Assembly: GCA_016714225.1 (NCBI GenBank)
Contig: JADJNS010000009.1
Location: 1-64,000, forward strand
DNA: 64,000 bases
Direction of reading: 5' to 3'
Origin: Archangiaceae bacterium
GTDB lineage: Bacteria; Myxococcota; Myxococcia; Myxococcales; Myxococcaceae
Shown here: piece after piece, positions 29,853 through 38,357 of the stretch
How positions within the stretch are numbered: the stretch's first letter is position 1
Layout: each line of letters begins with the position of its first letter
Notes under the pieces: model-generated
What the model saw: the letters and a program-made list of their open reading frames with translations, nothing else
The model's database searches: none
What the model was told of the DNA's origin: nothing
Program-made: the position numbers and the translations under genes

Positions 29853-30350
29853 TCAGCGCCCGGGCTTCGGTATGGGGCGGCGGCTCAGCTTCTGGGTGGC
29901 GAGGTCGATGACCACCTGAAACGCGGGTGGGTCGTTGGCCTGGAGAATGCCGACCGTCAGGGTCGCTTTTTCGAAGCGCATGCCGCGAAACCACGAGCGA
30001 CCGCACGAGGTGACGGTCATGCGCCGCTTCTCGTCGTCGGTCACCACCGCGAGCGGGTCGACGTCGACCACCGCGCCGTTGGGGCCGTAGGCGCGCACCC
30101 GCGAGGCGTTGAGCGAGTCGACCGTGCCGACCCAGCGGCCGTCTTCGCTGAAGAAGGCGGTGGTGAGCGGCTTCACCTTGGCCTGCTTCCAGAGCGACCT
30201 GCCGTCGGTGGTGAACAGCTCGAGCGAAGCGAAGCGCTCGGGGCCGACCTGGTCTTCGGGCACCGTCTGCTCGAGGCGGGTCTTGGCGGTGGTGAAGGTC
30301 TGCGACTGCGGAGGCACGGGCAGGCAGGTGAGCAGCAGCGCGAGGAGCAC
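29853..30350 (-). CDS. Exported hypothetical protein
   Basis: 165 residues from a GTG at 30350, which puts a signal peptide (MLLALLLTCLPVPPQSQ) exactly at the N-terminus; longer versions from 30548 bury it. The mature part is beta-rich (SLELFTTDGRSLW, TTAFFSEDGRWVGTVDSL), like short propeller or WD-type strands, with two Cys-free halves and a basic end. No enzyme motif. Convergent with the DUF819 gene (stops four bases apart). Probably periplasmic; function unknown. Confidence 0.6.
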   Translation of the reverse strand: MLLALLLTCLPVPPQSQTFTTAKTRLEQTVPEDQVGPERFASLELFTTDGRSLWKQAKVKPLTTAFFSEDGRWVGTVDSLNASRVRAYGPNGAVVDVDPLAVVTDDEKRRMTVTSCGRSWFRGMRFEKATLTVGILQANDPPAFQVVIDLATQKLSRRPIPKPGR

Positions 30351-30845
30351 GGGGCGGGAGATTACGCCGGGCGGTGCCCGCCGAGGCACGTCGTCATCGA
30401 GGGCAGCCTCGAAAGTCTCGCGCCCGCGCGGGGAAGGGCGAGCACCCCACGTGACCGACCCGCGGTAGGCGCTCGACGAAGTCGCCGGGTGGACGAGCAC
30501 AGCGCGCGGTAACTGCGCCGTGAATGCAGTGCCTATTACTGCATTCACGGCTCAGAAACGGTGTGCCCGGCGCCGCGACCGCCTCGCCGCCTCGCCGCCT
30601 CGCCGCCTCGCCCGCGGGCCGACGTCGCGGACGTGCCTGGCTCGCAGCAGTTCGTCGCCGATCGTGCCGCTCCGGTGAACGTCACCGCGCTGTCACCGCA
30701 GCTGCGTAGGCGACTTCTCACCCGGAAAACGGGTTCGCTGGCGCGGGCGCCGCGCTGTTGCGCTGGCACGGCGGCGCAACTGCGCTCCTGAAGGTCGGGC
30801 CATGGGCGGTTGGCCGCGGCGTGCGGGTTGCTCAATCGAGGCGGC
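30351..30845. promoter_or_regulatory. Divergent intergenic region with perfect inverted repeat and short tandem repeat
   Basis: Nearly 500 bases between two divergent envelope-protein genes without a convincing gene. It contains a perfect 14-base inverted repeat with a 7-base loop (arms 30517-30530 and 30538-30551). It also has four tandem copies of CGCCTCGC at 30580-30611, and GTCACCGC twice, 11 bases apart, at 30681-30699. No T-run follows the inverted repeat, so an operator is more likely than a terminator. Confidence 0.45.
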
Positions 30846-31538
30846 ATGACTCCTACCTTGGTCGTCATCGCTGCACTGCTCGCCACCTCGCCCGATGCAC
30901 CGACTCCCGAAGCTGAAGACGTCGCCGCTCACCCCAGCTTCGCCGGCTACACCGCGCGCCGGCATCTCGAGCTCACCATGGGCTTTCTGGGGGGCGTGCG
31001 CGACGAGACGCGCAACGGCTATGCCTTCGGCTCCGGCACGTCCGAGGCGCGCGCGCTGACCGGGCCGTTCGCGCTCGCTCCGTACGCGCGCACCATCGTC
31101 TACGGGCTGGGCTGGGAGACCCGCTACGTCACCCAGCACGTGCGCTTCACGGTCGGCCTGCAGAAGCCGTTCGCCTCGTTTCGCATGATGGACGCCATCT
31201 TCCCCGCCGACGTGGGCGGCACCACCCGCGAGGTCGGCACCCGCTCGCTCGAGCTGTGGGACGTGCGCTTCGGCCTCGGCGGTGAGTACGCGTTCAAGTA
31301 CGTCACTCCGTTCGTCGACGTCATCGGCGACGTGCAGTCGGTGAAGGCCGCGCTCACCGTCGACCAGGCCACCGCCGAGTACAAGGCGTGGGCCTTCGGC
31401 CTGGTGGTGCGCGCGGGGCTGCGGGTGCAGCTGGGCGACAGCGTGTTCGTCGCGCCGATGGGCGAGGTCGGCATCGGCGGCCCGGTGTTGTGGGGCGCCG
31501 GGCTGCAGGCCGGCTGGGTGCTGCCGATGCCCGGCTAA
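30846..31538 (+). CDS. Putative outer-membrane beta-barrel protein
   Basis: 230 residues. The N-terminus MTPTLVVIAALLATSPDA is a short signal peptide. The mature part alternates polar and hydrophobic residues in amphipathic strands rich in Gly and aromatics (LELTMGFLGGVRDE, YVTQHVRFTVGLQKPFASF, LWDVRFGLGGEYAFKYVTPFVDVIG). The segment before the end (GPVLWGAGLQAGWVLP) also fits an outer-membrane barrel strand. The pattern matches small barrels of the OmpA/OmpW size class (8 strands), but no family motif is recognised. ATG at 30846; the next gene is convergent. Confidence 0.65.
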   Translation: MTPTLVVIAALLATSPDAPTPEAEDVAAHPSFAGYTARRHLELTMGFLGGVRDETRNGYAFGSGTSEARALTGPFALAPYARTIVYGLGWETRYVTQHVRFTVGLQKPFASFRMMDAIFPADVGGTTREVGTRSLELWDVRFGLGGEYAFKYVTPFVDVIGDVQSVKAALTVDQATAEYKAWAFGLVVRAGLRVQLGDSVFVAPMGEVGIGGPVLWGAGLQAGWVLPMPG

Positions 31539-31628
31539 AGCTCGATGGGCAGACCGCTCCTCGTGCCGCGGCGACGCAGCCATCGGGGACCGCGGCGGCC
31601 CGTTGAGCTCGGCCCGTTCGCGCTGGGG

Positions 31629-32219
31629 TCAGAGCGTGGCGTGAAAGTCGACGCTGCGCTCGAGCACGGTGCCGGCGCCTTCGAGCCCGCGCTGTTCGAT
31701 GAGCAGCGCGCGCTCGCACTCGCCCCACAAGAGCGGCCCCAGCACGTCGTGGTTGGGCGGGTCTTTCACCGCCAGCTTGAGCAGCGCGACCCAGAACCGC
31801 ACCGGCTCGCTGCGCCCCAGCGCGTCGCGCGTCGCCTTCTCGAGCGCGGCGTGCAGCTTCGGGCGCAGCGACGCTTCGACCGGCTGGTCTGCCGTCGGGC
31901 CCAGCACCACCGCGAAGGCGTCGCCGTGAATGCGCACCACCTTGCCCCGGGGGCACTGTTCGCGCAGCGCCTTCACCTGCGCGGCGAGCACCCGGTCACC
32001 CACCGCGAAGCCGTGCTCCATGTTCAGGTGGGTGAAGTGCACGGTATCGACCACCGCGGCGCCCAGCACCGCGCCGCCGGCGAAGAAGTGCGTGCCATGG
32101 TCGTACTCTTCTTTCAGCAGGGTGCCCTGGGTGAGCGCGAGGCGAGAGAAGGCCCCGCTGACCGGGTCAGGGTCGCCACGCCGGCGTTTCTCGGCTTCGA
32201 GCAGGGCTTCCACGTCCAT
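31629..32219 (-). CDS. Degenerate GGDEF-domain protein
   Basis: 196 residues with no signal or membrane helix. The middle (VVDTVHFTHLNMEHGFAVGD, VLAAQVKALREQCP, VVRIHGDAFAVVLG) follows the fold pattern of diguanylate cyclase GGDEF domains: first metal Asp, substrate helix, then the signature hairpin. The signature reads R-I-H-G-D-A-F where active enzymes have R-[YF]-G-G-[DE]-E-F, so cyclase activity is doubtful. It may bind GTP or c-di-GMP or act as a scaffold. Its ATG is only 13 bases from the divergent start at 32233. The assignment rests on pattern, not on a search. Confidence 0.55.
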   Translation of the reverse strand: MDVEALLEAEKRRRGDPDPVSGAFSRLALTQGTLLKEEYDHGTHFFAGGAVLGAAVVDTVHFTHLNMEHGFAVGDRVLAAQVKALREQCPRGKVVRIHGDAFAVVLGPTADQPVEASLRPKLHAALEKATRDALGRSEPVRFWVALLKLAVKDPPNHDVLGPLLWGECERALLIEQRGLEGAGTVLERSVDFHATL

Positions 32220-32232
32220 GAGCAGACGACGT

Positions 32233-33459
32233 ATGCCTCAAGCTAGAGTGCCCCGCGTGCAAAAGCTGCTGACCCTGGTCGTCTTCCTGCCCGCGGTGGC
32301 GTTCGGGTGGGGCTTCGACGGCCACCGGCGGCTCGCTTCGATGATGCAAGACCCGCTGCCGACCAACCACTGCCTCAAGGCCTGGCTGCAGTCGAAGCAG
32401 ACGTCGACGCTGCAGAACCACGCCTGCGACCCCGACCGCTGGAGAGACCCGGCCAACGCCAACTACGACGCCGGCGAAGCCCCGCGGCACTTTCTCGAGG
32501 TCGATTGGATCGCGCCCATCACCTCGTACCCGCGCGACTGGGCGCAGGTGGTGGCGACCTTCCCCATCTATTACGAGCGCAACGGCAGGGTGCCCTGGCG
32601 GGTCGAAGAGCTGTACACCGCCCTGGTCGCCGCCTTTCGCGCCCGCGACGTGAACCGGGTGCTCGACGTCACCTTCGTGCTGTCGCACTACGTGACCGAC
32701 TCGTTCTCGGTGCTCCACGACACGCGCTACTTCAACCCCGGCGGCACCCTGCACAACCGCTGGGAGAGCGACATGCTCGGGGTGGGGTCGCAGCTCACCG
32801 AGATCACCAACCTCTCGCGCACGTACATCGGCACGCCCGGCCGCGCCGACCCCAAGAACAACATCTTCGACATCGTGCTGGTGGGCAACGGCCTCGCGCC
32901 CCAGCTCACCACGTGGAACACGATGTACCCGGTGGCCTCGCCCGACACCGCCTTCTTCACCGCCGCGAAAGACTTCACTGCGCGGCGCTGGGGCGACGCG
33001 CTCACCGTGCTCTCGAGCCTGGTGTGGACGGCGTGGGCCGAGGCGGGCTCGCCCACGCTCACCGGCTTCGGCACCACCTGCTCGATGGCGGTGCCCACCG
33101 CCGAGATCGTGCTTAAGGGCTTTCCCGTCAGCGGCGGCTTCACCCACCCCGACGGCGGCAGCGGCGAACAACCCGACGCCTCGGTCATCGTCGACGACGG
33201 CGGCTTCAGCGACGCGGGCTGCCTCGACGGCTGCGGGCCCGACGATGCCGGCGTCGACGACGGCGGCGGCACCGGCGGAGGCAGCGGCGCCGCGGGCGGC
33301 GGCGAAGCGACCGGCGGCGGCACCAGCGGCACCGGGGGCGGCACCGCCGGCTCGGGCGGGGGCGACGAGCAGCCGCGGCCGTGCGGCTGCACCACCACTC
33401 CGGCGGCGCTGGCGCTGGGCCTCTTGCTCGGCCTGCTGCGAAAGAGGCGCGCCCGGTGA
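32233..33459 (+). CDS. Zinc-dependent phospholipase C / S1-P1 nuclease-like protein with MYXO-CTERM tail
   Basis: About 408 residues; a GTG at 32257 is an alternative start giving a shorter signal. After the signal (KLLTLVVFLPAVAFG) the mature chain begins WGFDGHRRLA. An N-terminal Trp and nearby His are zinc ligands in zinc phospholipase C and P1 nuclease. Further ligands fit: CDPDRW (Asp), PRHFLEVDW (His, Asp), FVLSHYVTDSFSVLHD (His, Asp, His) and LHNRWESD (His, Glu). From about 300 there is a Gly/Asp-rich linker, then Cys-Gly-Cys, a hydrophobic stretch and RKRRAR. That is the MYXO-CTERM layout for surface sorting in myxobacteria. Cleaves phosphodiesters; substrate not determinable. The stop overlaps the next start. 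Confidence 0.8.
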   Translation: MPQARVPRVQKLLTLVVFLPAVAFGWGFDGHRRLASMMQDPLPTNHCLKAWLQSKQTSTLQNHACDPDRWRDPANANYDAGEAPRHFLEVDWIAPITSYPRDWAQVVATFPIYYERNGRVPWRVEELYTALVAAFRARDVNRVLDVTFVLSHYVTDSFSVLHDTRYFNPGGTLHNRWESDMLGVGSQLTEITNLSRTYIGTPGRADPKNNIFDIVLVGNGLAPQLTTWNTMYPVASPDTAFFTAAKDFTARRWGDALTVLSSLVWTAWAEAGSPTLTGFGTTCSMAVPTAEIVLKGFPVSGGFTHPDGGSGEQPDASVIVDDGGFSDAGCLDGCGPDDAGVDDGGGTGGGSGAAGGGEATGGGTSGTGGGTAGSGGGDEQPRPCGCTTTPAALALGLLLGLLRKRRAR

Positions 33460-33947
33460 GGCGCGTGACGCTGCTGCTCGGCCTGCTCTCGCTCGCCGCC
33501 TGCCGCGATGCCGGCGACGAGGTGCTGGCGCGCACCAAGAGCACCTACGCCGAGCTGCTGCAGGTCGGCACGCCGGCGCAGTCGCGCGACTTCGACGCGG
33601 TGCTCAAGGCGCTCGACTCGATTCCCTCGAGCTCGCACGCGCGTGCCGAGGCCGACAAGCTCAAGCACGCCATCGAAGCGGCCCGCGCCCAGCCGGCGCA
33701 GCGCCCGCTGGCGGTGGCGCCGGCGCCGCTGCCCGACCTGGGCGCTCCGGCGCTGCAGGCCGAGCTCGAGAACACCCGCGTCGAGTGCGCCACCCTGGCC
33801 CAGCGGCTGAGCGGGCTGACCGGTGACGCGCGTGCCCAGGCGATGGAGGTGCTCGACGCCTGCCGCCGCCGCGCCGACGAGCTGGTCGACTCCATCGAGC
33901 ACGGCAAGCACCCCGAAGGGGCGCCGGTCGACGGAGGCGCGCCCTGA
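33456..33947 (+). CDS. Small lipoprotein of unknown function
   Basis: 163 residues from a GTG at 33456 overlapping the upstream stop (GTGA). A lipoprotein signal ends LLSLAAC, with the lipidated Cys at 16. The rest is helical and charged (STYAELLQVGTPAQSRDFDA, DKLKHAIEAARAQ) with a Pro/Ala linker in the middle and one later Cys pair. No family recognised. Located between a surface zinc enzyme and a membrane Ser/Thr kinase, with tight overlaps on both sides, so the three form one operon. Confidence 0.75.
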   Translation: MRRVTLLLGLLSLAACRDAGDEVLARTKSTYAELLQVGTPAQSRDFDAVLKALDSIPSSSHARAEADKLKHAIEAARAQPAQRPLAVAPAPLPDLGAPALQAELENTRVECATLAQRLSGLTGDARAQAMEVLDACRRRADELVDSIEHGKHPEGAPVDGGAP

Positions 33948-33994
33948 GCGCGCCCGACCCCGAGGCCCCCCCGCCGCAGCAAGACTCCGAGCTG

Positions 33995-36724
33995 TTGCTC
34001 AGCGTGTTCGTGGTGCAGCTCGGCTACGCCACCGCTTCGCAGGTGATGGGCGCCGCGGCCGAGTGGGCGGCGGCGCGGCGCGAGGGCCGCACCTTCGCCG
34101 AGGTGCTCACCGCGCGCGGCCTGCTCGACGCCGACAAGCGCCGCATGGTCGAGGGGCTGGTGGGGCGCGCGCTGCAGCTCAACGAGATGGACGTGGGCCG
34201 TACCCTGCAGAGCCTCTCGGCGGGGCTCAACACGCTGATGCGCAGCATCTCGACCTCGATGGTGAGCGACCACACCACCGCGCCGACCAAAGAGACGCCG
34301 CAGGCCGACAGCCTCGAGGGCAGCGAGAACGTCTGCGACGAGCCCGTCGGGCGCTACGACTTCGACACCGACGGCTACGGCAACCCGCATGAGCTGGGGC
34401 GGGGTGGCATCGGGCGGGTGGTGGTGGTGCACGACCGCTACCTGGGCCGCGACGTGGCGCTCAAAGAGCTGCTGTCAGAGCACACCAGCAACCCGCAGTT
34501 CGCCACCACCCGCATGGTCGCGCTCGAGCAGCGCTTCTTGCGTGAGGCGCGGCTCACCGGCCAGCTCGAGCACCCCGCCATCGTGCCGGTGTTCGAGCTG
34601 GGGCGCCGCCTCGACGGCGGGCTCTACTACACCATGCAGCGGGTGCGCGGCCGCACGCTGCACGAGCTGATCAAGCAGGCGCGGTCGCTCGAGAACCGCC
34701 TCAAGCTGATGAACGCGTACCTCACCACCTGCCAGGCCATCGCCTACGCGCACAGCCGCGCGGTGGTGCACCGCGACATCAAGCCGCAGAACGTGATGGT
34801 CGGCCCGTTCGGAGAGACCTACGTGCTCGACTGGGGCCTGGCGCGGGTGAAGGGGCGCAGCGACCCGCGCGCCGCCGACCTGAAGCTGCAGCCCGACATC
34901 ACCGGCAACGTGCTCGAGGGGGGCGCGATCGGCACGCCCAGCTACATGAGCCCCGAGCAGGCCGAGGGCAAGGTCGACCTCATCGACGAGCGCAGCGACG
35001 TGTGGTGCCTGGGCGCGGTGCTCTACGAGGTGCTCACCGGCGAGCCCCCGTACACCGGCAAGAACCCCTTCGACGTGCTGACCCGCATCATGAAAGAAGA
35101 CGTGCTGCCGGTGCGCGCGAAGGTCGAAGACGCGCCGGTCGAGCTGGTGGCGATCGCCGAGAAGGCGCTCACCCGCGACCGCGCGCGGCGGTACCCCAGC
35201 GCCGCCGAGATGGCCAAAGACATCTCGTCGTGGCTCGAGGGCGGGCGGGTCGGCGCTCACGCGTACACCGGCCTCGACCTGTTCGGGCGCTTCACCCGCC
35301 GCAACCGGGTGCCGCTCACCGTGGCGAGCGTGGCGGCGGCGGTGCTGGTGGGCTTCGGCGTGCTGGCCTACCGGCAGGTGCGTCACGAGCGCGACGAGGC
35401 GCGCGCGTTCGCCCAGCTGTTTCTCGACGACGTGAGCGACAAGCTCGAGCCCATCGCCGGCTCGGGGCCGCTGGTCGAGCAGCTCACCACCAAGACCCTC
35501 GAGTACTACAAGAGCACCGTCGACCCGAAGACCGGCGACCGCACCGAGCGCATGCGGCTGTGCCGCGCGTGGAAGAAGATCGCCCGGCTCGCGCTCGAGG
35601 TCGACAAGAACGGCGAGGCCGAGTCGGCCTACGCGTTCGCGCTCGAGGTGGCCCGGCCCCTGGTCGACGAGCAGCCGAAAGACCCCGACGCGCGGGTGCT
35701 GCTGTCGGAGTCGCTGATCGGCCTGGGCGACGTCGAGCTCGATCGCGGCGACGTGGCGAAGAGCGAGGCCCGGGTGCTCGAGGCGATCGGTCACGCCCAG
35801 GCTGCGGTCGAGGCGTGGCCGCGGCACGTCGAGGCGCTCGACTCGCTCTCGCGCGGCAACAGCCGGCTGGCGGCGCTGCGGTTGACCGCGGGCCGGGTGG
35901 CCGAAGCGCTGGCCCCCGCTCAGACCTCTCTCGAGGTCGATCAGCGCCTCGCGAAGCTGGTGCCCGACAGCGAGCAGATGCAGGTGAACGTGCTGGTCTC
36001 GATGGACAAGCTGGCCACGGTGCTGGCGCGCAACCAGCGGCTCGACGAGGCGCTGAAGATGTCCGAGACGGCGGTGGCGCAGGCCGAGAAGGCGATCGAG
36101 AAGAGCCCCAAGAGCCTCGAAGGCCTGCGCAGCGCCGCGTACCTCAACATCACCCGCGCCGAGCTGGCGCGGCAGCAGGGCGACGGCGAGCGGGCGAAGC
36201 GGGCCATCGAAGCCGCCTACCAGCACGGCATGCGGCTCTTGCAGGCCGAGCCGCACGACAGCCAGGGCCGGCAGGCGGTGGCGCTCGCCGAGGTGCAGAC
36301 CGGGCGGGCCGAGGCGGCCTACCGCCGCTTCTTGGCGATGGGTGACGCCGCCTACGAAGCCGACTCGTTCGACATCTTCGCGCTGTCGATGTTCTTCACC
36401 GAGCGGTGGGACGAGGTCATCGCGCTGGTGCGGCATGCTCCGCCCACCAACAAGAAGCTCTCGTGCACGCTGGCGGCGCTGGCGTCGGCCCGGCGCGGCG
36501 ATGCCCCGCGCGCGGCCGCGCTGGCCCTCGACGCCGCCAGGGCCGGGCCGACCCTGACCTCGTGGCTGGTCGACCTGGTGTCGCAGCGGCTCGAGCACAG
36601 CGAGAGCGCCCTGCAGAGCCGCGCGTGGCAGCTGGCGCGCCAGCTCGACGTCGCCGAGCGCAAGGGCGACCCCGAAGCGACCGACCTCGCGCTCCAGCAG
36701 TTCGCGCACGACGTGGCGCCGTAG
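33995..36724 (+). CDS. Membrane Ser/Thr protein kinase with TPR-like C-terminal domain
   Basis: 909 residues from a TTG at 33995; a CTG at 33944 overlapping the upstream stop is also possible. Residues 1-65 resemble the small MshEN/GspE-N type domain (LGYATASQVMGAA, TARGLLDADKRRMVE). The kinase spans ~130-410: glycine loop GRGGIGRV, Lys157, catalytic HRDIKPQN (Asp261), metal site DWG (279-281, a common variant of DFG in this subclass) and SYMSPEQAEG. One transmembrane helix near 440-460 (TVASVAAAVLVGFGVLAYR) puts the kinase inside and ~440 helical TPR-like residues outside. Last gene of the operon beginning at 32233. Confidence 0.9.
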   Translation: MLSVFVVQLGYATASQVMGAAAEWAAARREGRTFAEVLTARGLLDADKRRMVEGLVGRALQLNEMDVGRTLQSLSAGLNTLMRSISTSMVSDHTTAPTKETPQADSLEGSENVCDEPVGRYDFDTDGYGNPHELGRGGIGRVVVVHDRYLGRDVALKELLSEHTSNPQFATTRMVALEQRFLREARLTGQLEHPAIVPVFELGRRLDGGLYYTMQRVRGRTLHELIKQARSLENRLKLMNAYLTTCQAIAYAHSRAVVHRDIKPQNVMVGPFGETYVLDWGLARVKGRSDPRAADLKLQPDITGNVLEGGAIGTPSYMSPEQAEGKVDLIDERSDVWCLGAVLYEVLTGEPPYTGKNPFDVLTRIMKEDVLPVRAKVEDAPVELVAIAEKALTRDRARRYPSAAEMAKDISSWLEGGRVGAHAYTGLDLFGRFTRRNRVPLTVASVAAAVLVGFGVLAYRQVRHERDEARAFAQLFLDDVSDKLEPIAGSGPLVEQLTTKTLEYYKSTVDPKTGDRTERMRLCRAWKKIARLALEVDKNGEAESAYAFALEVARPLVDEQPKDPDARVLLSESLIGLGDVELDRGDVAKSEARVLEAIGHAQAAVEAWPRHVEALDSLSRGNSRLAALRLTAGRVAEALAPAQTSLEVDQRLAKLVPDSEQMQVNVLVSMDKLATVLARNQRLDEALKMSETAVAQAEKAIEKSPKSLEGLRSAAYLNITRAELARQQGDGERAKRAIEAAYQHGMRLLQAEPHDSQGRQAVALAEVQTGRAEAAYRRFLAMGDAAYEADSFDIFALSMFFTERWDEVIALVRHAPPTNKKLSCTLAALASARRGDAPRAAALALDAARAGPTLTSWLVDLVSQRLEHSESALQSRAWQLARQLDVAERKGDPEATDLALQQFAHDVAP

Positions 36725-36733
36725 CGCCGCGGC

Positions 36734-38218
36734 TCAGCGCACCGCCACCGCGCCGTTCTCGACCCGCCAGACCGCGCACCCGCACGCCTCGGCCAGCCGG
36801 GCATCGTGCGTCGCCATCACCAGCGCCCCGGGGTACGCCGCGAGCGCCGCCTCGAGGCGCTCGAGCGTCATCGCGTCGAGGTGGTTGGTGGGCTCGTCGA
36901 GGAACAGGGCCCAGGCGTGCCGGCCCAGCCCGCTGGCCAGCGCCAGCTTGCGCGTCTCTCCGGGCGACGGGTTGTGCGAGGCGAGCAGCCGGTCGGGGTC
37001 GGTGCCCAGCGCGGCGGTGAGCTGCAGCACGCGGCCCTTCACGTCCTTCGGCAGGGCGCGCACCGACTCGAGCAGCGCCGCGCCCTCTGCGGCGGTGAGC
37101 TCTTGCGGCAGGTACAGCACCCGCTCTTCGGGCAGCGCCGCCGCCTCGAGCAGCGCGCGCATCAAGGTGCTCTTGCCCGCGCCGTTGGGGCCCTGCAGCG
37201 CGATGCGGTCTTCGCGCCCCAGCACCAGGTTCAGCTCGCGCAGCACCACCTGCTCGCCGGCCTTGAGCTCGGGCGCGATGAGGGCGGCGAGCCGCGGCCG
37301 CGGCGCCGGCTCGAAGCTGACGAACACGTCGCGGCCCACCTCGCGCTCGAGGGCCAGCGCCTCGACCTGTGCGCCGGCCTCGACGCTCTCGCGCTGGCGC
37401 CGGCGCAGCGCCGCCGAGGCGGCGTTCTGGGCCTGCTCGGCGCGAAAGTCGGCGCCCAATGACCTCGCCTCCGAGTCGTACTTGTTGCGCATGCGGTTCG
37501 CGGTGCTGCGCATGCGGCTCGCCGACTCGTGGCGGCGCTTCGCCTCGTCGAGCGCGTGCGCCGCGACCCGGGCGCGCTTCTTCGCTTCTCCGAGCGAGGC
37601 GCGCTGCGTCTCTTCTTCGCGCTCCCACTCGGCCAGGGCCTGCGACCACCGCAGGGGCCACAGGTCGGCGGTGCCCTGGTGCAGCCTCAGGGTCTGGGTG
37701 CACAGCGCATCGAGCAGCGCGCGGTCGTGGCTGACGATGACCCCCACTCCGCGAAAGCGCTGCAGCACCGGCAAGAGCCAGCCGGCGGCGCTGGCGTCGA
37801 GGTGGTTGGCGGGCTCGTCGAGCAGCAGCGCGTCGGGCCCGGCGTGAAGGGCCGCGGCGAGCTGCCAGCGCTTGCGCTCACCGGGCGACAGGGTGGGCCA
37901 GCGCAAAAGGTGCTCGGGCTCGAGGCCCAGCTTGCCGCGCAGCGCGTAGCCTTCTGACTCGGCGAACGCCTTCACCTCGTCCGAGAGGGCATCGACGCGC
38001 TGCTCGCACAGCACCACCCGCGCCCCGGGCGGCTGCGCCTCGACGCGCCCCGACCCCGGCTTGCGCCGACCGGCGAGCAGCTCGAGCAGGGTGGTCTTGC
38101 CGGTGCCGTTCTCGCCGACCACCGCCGTCCACCCCGGGGAGAGGTGAAACGTCACGCCCGAGAAGAGCGGCACACTGCCGAACGAAAACGAGAGGTCGTG
38201 GGCGCGCAGCGAGCTCAT
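36734..38218 (-). CDS. ABC-F family ATPase (two ABC domains)
   Basis: 494 residues with two ATP-binding cassettes in one chain and no membrane segment. The first has Walker A GENGTGKTT, signature LSPGERKRWQLAA and DALLLDEPANHLD. The second has GPNGAGKST, NPSPGETRKLALA and ALFLDEPTNHLD. A charged helical linker joins them (residues ~200-290, EEETQRASLGEAKKRAR). Such proteins act on ribosomes, as translation factors (EttA/Uup) or in antibiotic protection (Lsa/Msr). The signatures have Pro in place of the second Ser-Gly usually seen (LSGGQ), a mild deviation. Start overlaps nothing; convergent with the kinase at 36724. Confidence 0.9.
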   Translation of the reverse strand: MSSLRAHDLSFSFGSVPLFSGVTFHLSPGWTAVVGENGTGKTTLLELLAGRRKPGSGRVEAQPPGARVVLCEQRVDALSDEVKAFAESEGYALRGKLGLEPEHLLRWPTLSPGERKRWQLAAALHAGPDALLLDEPANHLDASAAGWLLPVLQRFRGVGVIVSHDRALLDALCTQTLRLHQGTADLWPLRWSQALAEWEREEETQRASLGEAKKRARVAAHALDEAKRRHESASRMRSTANRMRNKYDSEARSLGADFRAEQAQNAASAALRRRQRESVEAGAQVEALALEREVGRDVFVSFEPAPRPRLAALIAPELKAGEQVVLRELNLVLGREDRIALQGPNGAGKSTLMRALLEAAALPEERVLYLPQELTAAEGAALLESVRALPKDVKGRVLQLTAALGTDPDRLLASHNPSPGETRKLALASGLGRHAWALFLDEPTNHLDAMTLERLEAALAAYPGALVMATHDARLAEACGCAVWRVENGAVAVR

Positions 38219-38357
38219 TCGAGGTCTCTATAGATTCGCGACGGGAAGAGGGCGCGGCTCTGACGTGTTCGAGCCCATTTTTCCCCTGGGCGGCCGGCTC
38301 GCACGCGTACCGAGTCAGTCCTTGACTCCCGCGACGAGGCGTCTATCTACCCCCGCC

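Noticed and set aside
30517..30551. Rho-independent terminator
   Set aside because: The hairpin is strong, but no T-run follows on either strand and it lies between divergent starts.
30580..30611. CRISPR-like array
   Set aside because: Four adjacent 8-base copies have no spacers and no cas genes are in the window; treated as a simple tandem repeat.
34475..36709. Minus-strand ORF of 744 codons
   Set aside because: Antisense to the Ser/Thr kinase gene, which has all kinase motifs.
36734..38218. Calling the ABC-F protein an antibiotic-resistance gene
   Set aside because: Family members include housekeeping translation factors; nothing in the sequence or context points to resistance.
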